Of a stretch of DNA of 64,000 nucleotides, positions 36,118-48,565 are shown in pieces (position 1 is the stretch's first letter; every line of letters starts with the position of its first letter). The notes below the pieces were generated by a model. That model was given only the letters and a program-made list of their open reading frames with translations. It did not search any database and was not told the DNA's origin. The position numbers and the translations under genes were made by a program. Source of the DNA: Cannabis sativa (Eukaryota > Streptophyta > Magnoliopsida > Rosales > Cannabaceae); assembly GCF_029168945.1 (NCBI RefSeq), contig NC_083604.1:30933686-30997685 (forward strand). The letters run 5' to 3'.

Positions 36118-37319
36118 GTACAGCTCGCATTTTTTTCATTTTTCTTCGATTTTTCATGCTTTTTTATGGATTTAACTTCCAATTTTTGTGTAGTTCTGTA
36201 TTTATACATTTACTATTTCTAATTCAATTCTAATTATCATAATTAAATTAATTAATATTTTTTAAATTTAATTCATGATATTAGTGTAATTTGAATTTGA
36301 AAAATAGTAAATATCTATCTTTTTTTGCTTAATTATCTATCTTATTTTTAAATTTGATTATATCTTACCTTATTTTTAAATTTAAGGTCAGATATTAATT
36401 TTTTTTTTAAATAATTTGACCTTATTTAAATTTAAAATAAGATAACTATAATCATGATATTTTAAATAGATGTAAGATATTTTGCTAGCTTTTAAATTTT
36501 GTTATTTTATTTATTTAAATTAAATCATAAAATTTGAGAAAGATATTTATTTATCTTTTTTAATTTTTATTTATAAAATAACATTAATTTTTTAAAAGTA
36601 GTTAGCAAATTTTGAAATGATATTTAGGTTAGTTGAAACCTAATTTTTCAAAATTGTAGGTTTAATTTTAAATATTTTTTTTAATTAATTTTGAAAGATA
36701 TATATATATATTTTAAATATTTTCGAAAAATTAAATATATTTTTTTTATTTATTTAATTGTTTTTTTTTTGAAATTTAATTATTTAAAATTAAATAAATC
36801 CTACATCCAACTATCCAGCTAACCTTGTTGCAGGAGTATGTGTTTTAGCTTGTTTGTAAGTTTTTAAAACCTATTATTGCTTGATTGCAAATAGCCATGG
36901 TTAACTTGTTGACAGATCCAATGATCTGTTAACTCGTGGCTCCCTTGGTGAAGTAAATAATTTGTAACATGTATATTTTCACAATCTTCTTTCATCTGTG
37001 TATGACCTAGCAACATGATAGGATCCATCCAAATTGTGTGCCTGTGTGAGCCTATGTGTTTAATTTTATTATAGATGCATATAGGTTGTTGTTGTTAAAT
37101 AAAATATCATAGTTTTTGATAGATTTTATTTAGACCCATTTAGTTTTTTGACCTATTCAATTAATAACAGTTGTTCATTTTAAGGTTAAATTCCTCTCTT
37201 TTGGGCCTTGTGTGAGAGTTGGGAGCCATAGAAGTGGGTACGACATACTAAACCCAGCACCCCTTCACATGAACCACCCCAATTGTGAAGGCCCATTTGC
37301 CTAATTTGAATAACTGTAG

Positions 37320-39204
37320 AGACCCGAACCAAGACCTTAGACATGAGCTAGAACTAGATTAGGATCTAGATTTGGACTCTGGACAGGGCCCAAGGCTCGA
37401 GGCTTGGACCCGACCCATAGTCGGTGTCTAAATCTGGGAATTGGACCTTAACCCGGACCCAGACCCGGACCAGAACCAAAACTCAAAGTAGACTCAACAT
37501 GTGGTTGGTGTTTGGATTTGGGACAAAGACTCGGACCTGAACCCAAACACGGACCTAGACCCAGACCAGGACTCAGACCCAACCCCACACCCAAACCTTC
37601 AATCGTAACCTTAAACCCTAAACCGTAAACCTTAAACCCTAAGTCCTAAACTCTTTACACTTATCCCTAAACCCTAACCTCTAAACCTTAAACCCTAAAT
37701 CCCTAAACACTAAACCCAAAACCCTAAAACCCTAAATACCCATACCGAGATCGGAACACAAGACCCAGACCCAGACCCAGATCTAGTCCTGAACCTAGAC
37801 ACAAACTCAGGACCTGAACCTGGACCAAAACCCAGACCACAACGTTGTCTGGCACCACTGGGAGTGGGACACAGATCGGGACCGCGACCCTGACCCGAAC
37901 AGGGACTTGGACTCAAACTAGGAGCTGGGCCGAAACTCAAACCTGAACACGTACTGGGACCTAGACTTAGACCCAAACTCGGGATCTAAACCTGAACCTG
38001 AACTTGGACCTAGGCCGGGACCTAGATAGGGGACTTGGGCCCCAAACCTGAACCTTGACCAAGACCTGGACCAAGGATCGGGACCTTGATGGGGGACTTT
38101 GACAAAAAATTGGGCCCCAGAACTCGGACCGAGATAAAAAACTAAACCCTAGACTCGAGACACGGGACCCGACCCTAGATCAAGACTCGGACCTAAACCC
38201 AAATTCAGACCAGAATCAATACTGGGACTTCGAACCGGACCGGGACATGTGACTTGGGACATAAACCAAGACTAGTACCTGGACCCAGACCGGGTCCCAG
38301 ACCCTGACCCAGACCTAGGCAAAAAAACTGGGACCACACCCAGGAACTAACAACCAGACTTAGACATGGGACCCAAAAATTAGACCCACACTGGGACTGG
38401 GACCCGAAGTTGGACCCGAACCCAGACCAAGACTGGGAACAAAACTTGGACCCGAACCCGAATTGGGACCCAAACTCGAACCAAGACTCGGGACCCAAAC
38501 CGGAACATGGACAAGGACCAAGACCTAGGAACCGGACATAGATGGGGGACCTAGACCAGGGACTTAGGCCCCAGAACCCAGACCCAAATCAGAATCCAGG
38601 ACTCAAACCTGAACTAGGACTTGACCTGGACCCGAGAATTTGGTTCCCGTAGTTGGTGTTTGAATCTGGGACTCAGACTAGGACCCGAACCCAGGCTAGG
38701 AACCAAACTCGAACCCAGGCCTAGACCCAAGACCGAAAACTAGCACCTAAACAAGAACTGCCAGACCAGGACCGTGTAACAAGACAAGGACCCTGACCAG
38801 GTCCCAGACCCAGACCTAGAACCGAACTCGGACCAAGCCCAAGACCCAAACCGAGACCGAAAGTCAAGCTTAGAGATGGTCGTGTACCTAGATCGGAAAT
38901 GAGAATTGGATTAGACCTAAATCTGGGACCTAATCCCAAACACAGACTCGGACCTAGATAGGGATCAAGGTACGAACCTGGACTCAGACCCAAACCCAGA
39001 CCAAGATCGAAACCTGGGACCTAGATCAAGACCTAGATCCAGACCCAAACCCAAACTTGGACCCGCACCAAGGACCTGAACTCGGACCTGGACCGAACCC
39101 AGACCCAGATCGGGATCCACACTTGGACCCAAACCTGGACCTAGACTCGAACAAGGACTCAAACCCCGACCCAGACCCAGACCCAAACTTAAACCCAGAC
39201 ACAA
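37320..39204 (-). repeat. Hexamer array, C/A-rich block
   Basis: Degenerate hexamers with conserved modules at 37398-37440 and half modules near 37496-37525 and 38645-38680. The start (37320-37740) is collinear with about 56627-57115, including the telomere-like tract. The polarity reverses near 39205. Confidence 0.83.
37596..37735 (-). repeat. Telomere-like CCCTAAA tract
   Basis: Degenerate CCCTAAA/CCTTAAA repeats about 140 bp long are set in the array. They share the interruption CTAAACT.TTTACACTTA with the tract at 56966-57108, so both come from one ancestral tract. Confidence 0.88.
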
Positions 39205-41400
39205 AATCCGAGTGTGGGTCTATGTCCGAGTCCGCACCCTGGTCAGTTACAGTTTTGGGTTTGGTTCCAAGTCCTGGTCCTGGTCCTGTTCTTGGGTCCC
39301 GATCTGCTTCTAGTTTTGGTTCTACTTTCAAGTCATGGGCTACGGGTCGAGTCCAAGCATCGATCCTGGATCTTAAGTCTTGGGGTGGGTCCTAGGTCAA
39401 GGTTTGGGTCTGGGGTCAGGTCCCGAATCTGGGGTCCAAGTTTGGTTCTTTGTTCCTAGGTCCAGCCCCAGTTCTTGGGTCTGGGTCTAGGTCCGGGTCC
39501 CGGTCATGGTTTAGGTCCAAGGTCACAGGTCCCAGTCTGGGTCCAAGTCTCGGTATGGGTTCAGGTTGAGCTTGGGTTTAGGTTTGGGTCCTGTTACAGT
39601 CCCAGCTCTGGGTTCTCGTCCAAGTCCTAGTTCGATTCCGATTCTGGGTCCAAGATTGGGTCTGGATCCCAGTTCGGGTATGGGTCTGGGTCCTGGATTC
39701 AAACACTTATTATAGGTCATGTTGAAGACTCAAGTTCAGATTCGGATCTCGGTCTTTGATCTCAGTCTTGTTCTAGTTCGGGTCCCGGGTCCCAGGCCGA
39801 GTCCTAAGTTTTAGTTTGTGGCCGAGTTTGGGGTTGTGTCCCTGTAGTGAGGTCCTGGGTTCCAAGTCTAAGGTCGGGTCCTGTGTCTCGAGTCTAGGGT
39901 CAAATTTTGGGTCTCAGACCCCGGTTCTGAGGCCCAGTATTGGGTCCAAGTCCGCCATCTAGGTTCTGATCCTTTGTCCAAGTCTTGGTCCAAGTTTGGG
40001 TTTGGGGCCAAAGTCCCCCATATAGGTCACAATTTGGTTCTTAGGTCCCAGGTTTGAGTCTTGGGTCTTTGTCCCAGGTCTGGGGTCCCGGGCCCAATCC
40101 AGGTTCTGGTCCAAGTCGAGGTTCAAGGCTCGGTCCTAGTCTGTGTTTGGGTCCCAGTCCTGATCTCGGTCCAGGTCTTGGTCTGGGTTCGGGTTTGGGT
40201 CTGTGTCTGGTTTTCGGTCTGAGTTTGGGTCTGGGTCTTAGTCTGGGTATGGGTCTGGGTCTAATTTTCGGTTTGAGTTTGGGACTGGGTCTTGGTCTGG
40301 GTCTGGGTTTAGGTCTAGGTTTTGGTACGGGTTTTGGTTCTGGTCTAGGTCTTCGGTCACGGGTCTAGGGTTCCAGGTTTTGGGTCGCAGGTCCTAGCGC
40401 AAGTGTTAGTTCGGGTTTGGGTTTGGGTCTTGGTATCGATCCTAGTTTGGGTCCGAGTTCATGTTCAGTTCTGCATCTAGATCCGATTTTCGGTCCAGGT
40501 CCAATTCTAATTCTAAGGTCCTCATTCTGATTCTTGTTCCGATTTCGGGTCCCGAGTCCGAGTCTTGTCTTGGTACGATTCCAAGATCGAGAAACTGACT
40601 ATGGGTTGGGTCCAAGCCCCGGGTCGTGGTCAAGATTCGGATCCCAATCTTGGGTCCCGGTCTCGTTTCGATTCAGATACTGGGTCCTAGTCCGTGTCTG
40701 TGTCTGTGTCTGTGTCCGGGTCCGGGTCCGGGTTCGGGTCGAGGATTGAAACCTAGGTCGGGTCTTGGGTCCCAATCCCACTCCTGGGTCCCAATTTTTG
40801 TTCTAATTTCAAGTTTGGTTCCCCAATCTAGGTCTGGGACTTTGGTCCAAGTCTGAGTCTTCAATCCCGGTCCGGGTTGTGCGTCTGGGTTTGGGTGCAA
40901 GTCCGTGTCTGGGTTCGGGTTCTTGTCTTGAGTTCCGAAGTGAGTTTTAATTTGGCTCCGTGTCCCGGTCTGGGTCTTGGTCTTGGTCCTAGTCAGATTC
41001 TAGTTCCGGGAAGGAGACTGGATCCTAGTCCCTCGGTCTTGTTCCCAGGTCCCGGTACGCTTACAGTTTCGAATCCAGTTTCGGGTCACGGGGTACGGGT
41101 TTAGGTCCGAGTCTGGGTCTAGGTTGAGGTTTAGGTCTGAGTCTGGGTCTGGGTTCGGGTTTAGGTCTGAGTCTGGGTCTAGGTTTTAGTCTGGGTATGG
41201 GTCCCAGATCCAAACATCTACTATGGGTTAAGTTTAAGCCCCGTGTCTAAATTAGGATCCCGGTCTCAGGTCCAAGTCTAGTTCCACTTCGGGTCCTAAG
41301 TCTTGGTCCTAGTCCGGGTTTAGGATCTGGGTCCGGGGTCAGGTCCTGGGTCTCGGTGCTAGTTTCTAAAGCCCGGGTCCCGGATCCAGGTCCCGGACAC
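39205..41400 (+). repeat. Hexamer array, G/T-rich block (right copy)
   Basis: An inverted-polarity block of about 2.2 kb. From about 39743 it matches the window start at an offset of about 39,742. Modules lie in reverse orientation at 40592-40637 and 41210-41255. Sequence at 39255-39360 is the reverse complement of a block related to 41610-41720, showing that true inversion and not just drift produced the polarity change. Confidence 0.85.
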
Positions 41401-44400
41401 ATACAATGACCCAGACCCACACTCGGGAACCAAAACAAAATCTTGAACTGGAACTGGACCGGGATCTTGGAACGGGACCGGGACCAGGACCTAGACCCGA
41501 ACTCGGAACTGGACCCACCTTCGGATCCTAACTGAGACCGAAACCCGAACCTCAACCACGCCCCAGACCAAAATCAGGACCCAAACCCAGACTCGGACCA
41601 AAACTCAACCGGAACCCGTACCCCGTGACTTGAAACTGGAACCAAAACTATAATCGGATGGGGACCCAAGAACAGGACCAGGACTAAGACCTGGACCCAG
41701 ACCCAAAACTGTAATCGCACCAGGACCCGAACTCGGACACAGACCCACCCTAGGATTGGGTTCAAAACATGAATCCAAACCCAAATCGGGACTTGGGACC
41801 CAAACCCAGACCTGAACTCAGACCCAAACATTGAACATGACTCGGGACCTAGAACTGGGATTGTGACCCACGACTGGACCCTAGTCTTGGTCCTATATAT
41901 AGACCGAAACTCAAACCGGGACCTAGGACATGAATCGAAACCACACTCGGACCCGTAGTTGGGATTTAGATCTTGTCCCAAAATCCAAGAACCGAGGCTT
42001 GGACAAGACCCATAGTAGATGTCTTTATTTGGGACTCGGACAAGGACCCGAAGCTAGACCAGGGCCTGGACCCAAACCAAGACCTGGGACTCAAAATCGA
42101 AACTTGAACCAGAACGTGACCAGGACCCTAGAATAGGACCGAGACAGTGACAAGGACCTGGACCTGGACCAGGACCCGAAACTCAACCAAAACCCAGCCC
42201 CGGAACTCGGGCTTGAACCCGGTCCTGGACCCAAACTAGGACTGAGACTCGAACTTGAACCCCAACCCGAACTCGGAACTCGATCCTAAACTCAGACCAA
42301 GCCCCTAACCTAAACTAGGATTCGGACCTGCACATGGACACGAACCCAGACCCAGACCCCAATACCGACCCAGACCCAAACTAGAATCGAAGCATGGGAC
42401 CTGGACCCAGACTAGGTTCCAAAACACCCGTACCAAGACTCGGACTAAGACTTGCACCCCGACCCCAACCTGGACCGAGAACAAAACCCGGACCCCGAAT
42501 TCAAATTGGAACTGTGACTAGGACCCAGACTTGAGACGAGAACCGAACCCAAACCATATCCCACTAAGACCAAGACCTGGACTGAGATCTTGACTAGGAT
42601 TGGGACATGAGACTTGGGATCCGAACCTAGACCAGGACCTAGACCTGACCTAATCTGAAACCCTCACCGAGACCTGAGACCAGCGACCGAGACCAGTATC
42701 TAGACCCTAAAAGGCCCCAAACTTGAACCCAGACAAAGACTGGGACCGAGACCTGGACCCGAACCCAGACTACGAACTGGACTAAAACAAAGACTCGGGA
42801 CTCGAACACGACCCTAGACTCAAACCAGGATAAGAACCCGGACACGAACCCATAATAAGACAAAACCCAAACCCAGACCCGAACCTGAAATCGGACCCAA
42901 GCCCGGGACTCAAACTCAGACCAAGACCCAGAATAAAACCCAAACCTAGACCTGCACCTAGACCCAACCTCGAACTCAGACTGGGATCAGAAACCCAGGA
43001 CTTACACCCAAAAGTCAACCCAGACTCAGATCGAGATCGAAACCTAGGACTCAGACCCGAACCTTGACCTAGACCCAGGACCCCAACCCACACCCAGATC
43101 CCGATCTAGACCTAGACCGAGATCCGAACCCAAACCCAAACTCAGACCAAGACTCGAACCCTAACCTAAACTCAAACTTGGAATCACAACTAGAACTGGA
43201 ACTGGACTAGGTTTAGGACCAGGACCAAGACAAGGACCAAGACTTGAACCCAAACCCAAATAAAAACCCAAACTGAGACCCAAACCCAAATTGGGACTAG
43301 GACCCAACCCGAACCTAGGCTGGGACCCAAATTGAGACCAGAATCAGGACCTCTACCAAGAATTAGGATAGTGACCTGGGAACGGAACTATGACCATGAC
43401 CTAAGACCCGACCCCAGACACGGACTTGAACCTAGGACCGAGCTCGTGACCTGACACCCGAAATGGAACTAGACTGGGACCCGAGATCTGGATCCGAATA
43501 TGCACCCAGGGCTTGGACATAATGTGTAGTCAGTGTCTGGATCTAGGAACCAGCCTCTGACCCGAACCTAGATCAAGACCCGAACCCAGGCCCGGACCTG
43601 AACCCAGTCCCACATCCAAACCCGGACCTTAACCTGTACCCTGTGACTCAAAATTTGGACCAAAATCTTAAGTAGACCGGGACCCAAGAACAGGACTAGA
43701 ACCAAGACATCAACCAGACTTGGATCTCAACCTAGATCTGGACTCGGTGCCGACCCTGGACCCGAACTCAGAACCAAACATGGAACCAGACTCGGGAAAC
43801 AAAAATGGGGCCGGGACATAGAACCGCACCCCAGTCTAGATCTTGAACCCAAACTCGGACCTGGGACCGAGGACCTGAACAAGAACCAGACCGGGACACG
43901 TGACAGGGATCAAGATTTTGGACTCAGATCAGGACCCAAACCCGGACAAGGACCCAAACTGGGACCCTGACCCACACTCGGGATCCAAAACGGGAACCTA
44001 AATAAGAACTTCCAAACAAGGACCCTCAAACAAGACTAGGATAGTGACCAAGACCCGGACTCAAACTTAGAACTGAACTCGAACCTAGCCCCAGAACAAA
44101 ACTGAGACCAAAACTCGGGCCCAGACACAGTTGTGTACCTAAACCTGGACCCAGACCTAGACTTGGGACTTGATCCTAGACCCAGACTTAAAGCTAGATA
44201 CGGATTTGTATATGAACGTATACTCGAACACAGACTCAAACCTAGACCGGGATCGAAACTTGGGACCTAGATCCGGACCAAGACCCTGACCCAAACCTAG
44301 ACTTGGACCAACACACGAGACCCGAACTCGGACCTGGACCCGAACCAAGACCCAGACAGGGATCCGGGTCTGGACCCAAACCCGGACCAAGACTCAAACC

Positions 44401-44758
44401 AGGACTCAGACCCCGACCCAAACCCAGACCCAAACCTGAACCCAAACACTGAATCGAAATCCGAACATGGACCGAGACTGAGACTTAGGACCCGGACCTG
44501 GACCTACACCTCGGAACCCAGACCCATATCAGAACTCGAGACTCAAACCCGAACCTGGACCAAGACTCGAAACTAAATCAGGACCCAAACCGAGATCGGA
44601 ACTTGAACCCAGACTCGGACCAGGAGTTGAACCCCGACCGGCTCTTAGACTCCAACCGGGACCTAGGACCTAGACCCAGATGAAGCACCTGGACTCAAGA
44701 AATGGGCATCTGAACTAGGACCGAGACCCAAGACCCTGATCCGCATCGGATTTAGATA
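41401..44758 (-). repeat. Hexamer array, C/A-rich block (right copy)
   Basis: This is the partner of 1680-5112 at an offset of about 39,740 falling to 39,646. Modules lie near 41993-42035 and 43509-43555. The polarity switch at 41395-41430 here is an ordinary junction, not the palindrome seen in the left copy. Confidence 0.85.
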
Positions 44759-44763
44759 CGAAC

Positions 44764-46647
44764 TGTTGGAATTTATTTTACCAGGATCTTAGATCTACTC
44801 ACAAGTATGTTGATTAACACCCTAAATATGAACTTTCTAAAACGATGAAATAAACACATATAAAGTTTAAGAAACCTTACATTGGGTGCAGCGAAACATA
44901 ATGACTCCTTCCTTTCAGATATCTAGCCCTTGATTCCTTTCTGTAGCAGAGCATTATAAATATCTAAACCTGGATCTCTCTTTCTTTGAATCTTTGATGC
45001 TGAAACCTCCTTCTTGCTGAAAGTCTTTCTTCACGATCTTCCTCACTATGATTGAGGTATCACTTACTGTGTGTGGACACTACTCAAACACTAAGAATTT
45101 CGAAATATTGAAGAAGAAAAGAAGAGGGAAGTGGCGGCTAAAGATAGGGAGAGAGAGGCTCAGTTTTTCCTGAATCAGAAGTGTGTTTTTCCTGAAGCCT
45201 TCACTATTTATTTATAGCATTCCACTAGGGTTAGGTTTGAATTATTTGACATTAAAATAATGAAAATATCAATTTAAATTCACTACAAAAGTGGCCGGCC
45301 CTATACAAGTGGATTTGGGCCTCACTTTTTGCAATTTTGCAGTTTTATCTTTTCTGCATCTGATTTTCTCAAAAACGTCAATTTTCAAATTCAACCATTT
45401 AAATGCCAATTCTAACTATTTAATAACTATAAATAGTTATTAAATAATATTGTCATTTATCATATTTATTAATTGAACCATACAAAGTATCATAATTAAC
45501 AAATATGCCCCTATTAACTCTTTCTTTACAATTTCGCCCTTACTTAGTGAAAATTTCACAAATAGACATAGTCTAATATGTGAATTATAATTGATTAATC
45601 AAAACCAATTATATGATTCTTACAAGCAATATTATCTCAACTAGTGCGGGGACCATGGGTCTATATAACCGAGCTTCCAATAAGTAGATCAAGAATTTAT
45701 TACTAAAATTCACTAACTTATTAATTCTTCGTTGAATCCACGCATAGAACTTAGAATTGCACTCTCAGTTATATAGAATGCTCTATATGTTCCACCATAT
45801 AGACACATCATTAGTTATCCATTGTTATAATCCTAATTTGATAAATGATCCTCTATATGAATGATCTACACTGTAAAGGGATTAGATTACCGTTACACCC
45901 TACAATGTATTTATTCCTTAAAACACTTGACCCCGTATAAATGATATTTCAGCTTATGTGAAATGAGTACTCCACCATTTATGTTCGTTTGGTCAAGCTC
46001 GAAGGAGATCATCCTTTGCTTACTATTCGCTAGATAAAAGCTATAGATTCCATGTTTATGCTAGCACTCCCCCTCAATTGCACTACCGTGTTCCCAAAAT
46101 GTACGTATCACCCTGACCTAAAAGTAGGCTTAACTAACAAATCAAAGAACACGAATAGCCTCTCGAGATCGATCCTAATCATAACAGGATTAAGATCATT
46201 TGATCTAGGATCAACTAGGCGATATTGACTTGTACAGATATTACGGTAAGTTTAATAAATCTAAGTCAAAGTTCAATATCGGTCCCTTTCGATGCATACT
46301 CCATGCATCCAACCTGAGCTTTACTTTAACCAATGCTCTGGAAAGAAGATAGCACTTCTCCAAATGCAAGTAAACTCCGTTGTAGATTATCATATCAGTA
46401 AAACCCTATGTCTGATAAATCTAGGAAACTTTATTCACATAGTCATGTTTACTTTCCAATGTGTTGACGGCACAACAAACAAGATCAAGTATGTGAAAAG
46501 GGTTTCAGATGAATTTATACATTATGTACATATAATCATGAAATAAATCATGTGAACCACGCAACATTAAATGTTATTTCTGATCTATATTAATACGTAA
46601 ATCTGATTATATTGAAATGAATTTTATTTAGGGCATAAAACCCAACA
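44764..46647 (-). repeat. Copia 3' LTR (right copy)
   Basis: 1,884 bp, collinear with 5118-7000. It is followed by the AAGTGGGAGTT polypurine tract on the minus strand. A TATA-like box lies at 45209-45216. Confidence 0.94.
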
Positions 46648-46662
46648 AACTCCCACTTGCAC

Positions 46663-48565
46663 TAATATAAAACAAAAAGTGCGTTTCAAATAACCTAAAC
46701 ACTTTGATATACAAATCAAGTGTAGTAGTAGTAAACTCCTCGTAATAGGATCTGAAAGGTTGAATTAACCACAACCTTTTTCTCCACCATTACTCTTCCT
46801 TAATCACAAAATTATTGATAATGTGAAATTCCTCTCTATATGTCTACTCTCTTGGGATACTGGATTCTTATACCTTTGGCAACTACTTTTGGTTAATCAG
46901 GAAATTAACATTAGTAGTTTAGGCAATTTGGAATGGTGCCAAAAAATGTATAGAACTTTCCTTAGACTGAAGAAGTACCTTTCCTGTAACTTTAACATTC
47001 AGTGCCTTCCTGGTAGACCTAGAGACTTCAGATAGATTTTTATACTTCTCCAAAATCACTATTCCACCCCCAGAGTAACCACCATCTTATCAGAAAGATT
47101 TACTAGCACAAAGGCAAATTTCAAAATCTGATATGGTGTAGTCTAAGAGTTTTAAACACACCCTTATAGACTAACATATAGTTCCTCTTCTTAATCTTAA
47201 GATTTACTTGATTGTCTTCCAATGTTCTTCTCCTGGATTAATCTGATACCTACTCATTACTCCCACTCAACAGCAGGTGTCTGGTCTAAGGCATACAAAA
47301 GCATATCTAAGACCTCTCACTGTTGATTTAAGAAATTCTTTCATGGCTTTATCTTTTCTGGAATAGTTGAGACTTTTCCTTAGATAAATAAAATCTATGT
47401 CTAAGAAGTTGTGAAGCTTCTATAGATTGCCGTTAGAAAGAAAAATGCTTCAGCATCCTACTAAAGTAAGTTGCTTGCATTAGAGTAAGTAATTGCCAGG
47501 TATACCATAAGCCATAGGTTTAGATAAACTCAAACCTATAATACTAGGAACAGGAAGTTTGTTAAGTCCATAGAATAGACTTATTAACTAAAATTTCCTT
47601 TTATGTCCTTGTAATAGAAAACTTTAGGTTACTCCATGTGAATGGATTAAACCATAGTTCTATTGGCTTTTCTTCTTTGTTTCTTATCTTGACTATCCAT
47701 TACTTGTTTAAACTCACAATGGATTTTAATCACTAGTGTCTCCCAAGTCATAAGAAGGTGAGTTCCTAGAAACTCTCCCACTACGACAAGGTACTATGAA
47801 TTGTGTCTAAGAAAACTAAATGGTATTAACCTCTTTGGTTGTGACAAGAGAACAGAGGCAGTGGGATCATCATATGTCAAATAAGATGATAGAACACTTT
47901 TGGAATCAAGAATTAAATATCTCCTTTATTTGCTACTTTATTTTCAGACTTAGTCATTTTCTTAGAAAAGTAGTATTTGTTTGAACAAACACTTTCTTAT
48001 CTATTGCTATGGGCTAGTCCACCCCTAATCACTTAGAATAGCTAACAAACCATGGTTAATAGTTCTAGCTTTTCTTAAGATTTTGATTAGGTCATCCATG
48101 AATCTAGTAATGATTTACATTAAGTATACAACCATTACATCATTCTGAAATTGTATTACCATAGAAGGATTTAGGCAACGACTAGTAACTAATCATCAAT
48201 ATGCAACTCGAAATTTCTGGGGAGGTAAGTTTGGACATAATTAAAAATCAATTTAATGATCTTTGAACTGCATATCAACTAACTATTTCTCCACCCCTAT
48301 CAGTTCGCAAGATCTTTAACCACTTACCTTAATGGTTTTAACCATTGCTAGAAATTAATGAAATTTTTCAAACATTTCAAATTTCTTGCTAAAAGGTATA
48401 ATCTAGAGTTATCGTTTTAAGAATACAACGAAAAACTCATATCCACCCTTGAATGTACATCCATCTGCGAATGAGATTAACTACTTTCAGTGGATATAGG
48501 CATATTAACTCTTTGTAGAGATTGATCTTGTCAAATCCACTATGAACAAGATACAAATGCCAGAG
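46663..48565 (-). pseudogene. Decayed Ty1/copia pol (right copy)
   Basis: The fragments are the same as in the left copy: RT/RNase H motifs at 47210-47311, the integrase Asp motif at about 48281-48318, and pre-integrase LWHL at 48504-48563. Stops are shared with the left copy. About 45 bp near 47655-47700 are absent from the left copy, at a CCAT microhomology. Confidence 0.85.

Larger units (their letters stand above)
35187..37319 (+). mobile_element. Copia leader, truncated, carrying plastid DNA
   Basis: This leader is in plus orientation and is the reverse complement of the leaders at 11850-13332 and 51570-53036. It is interrupted at about 35330-35900 by plastid sequence. A GC-rich segment lies at 36010-36125. 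It stops at 37319 in the middle of leader sequence and joins hexamer array, so the pol part and 3' LTR of this copy are missing. Confidence 0.85.

Noticed and set aside
37596..37735. A true chromosome end
   Set aside because: The telomere-like units are degenerate, only about 140 bp long, and flanked on both sides by array, so the tract is interstitial.
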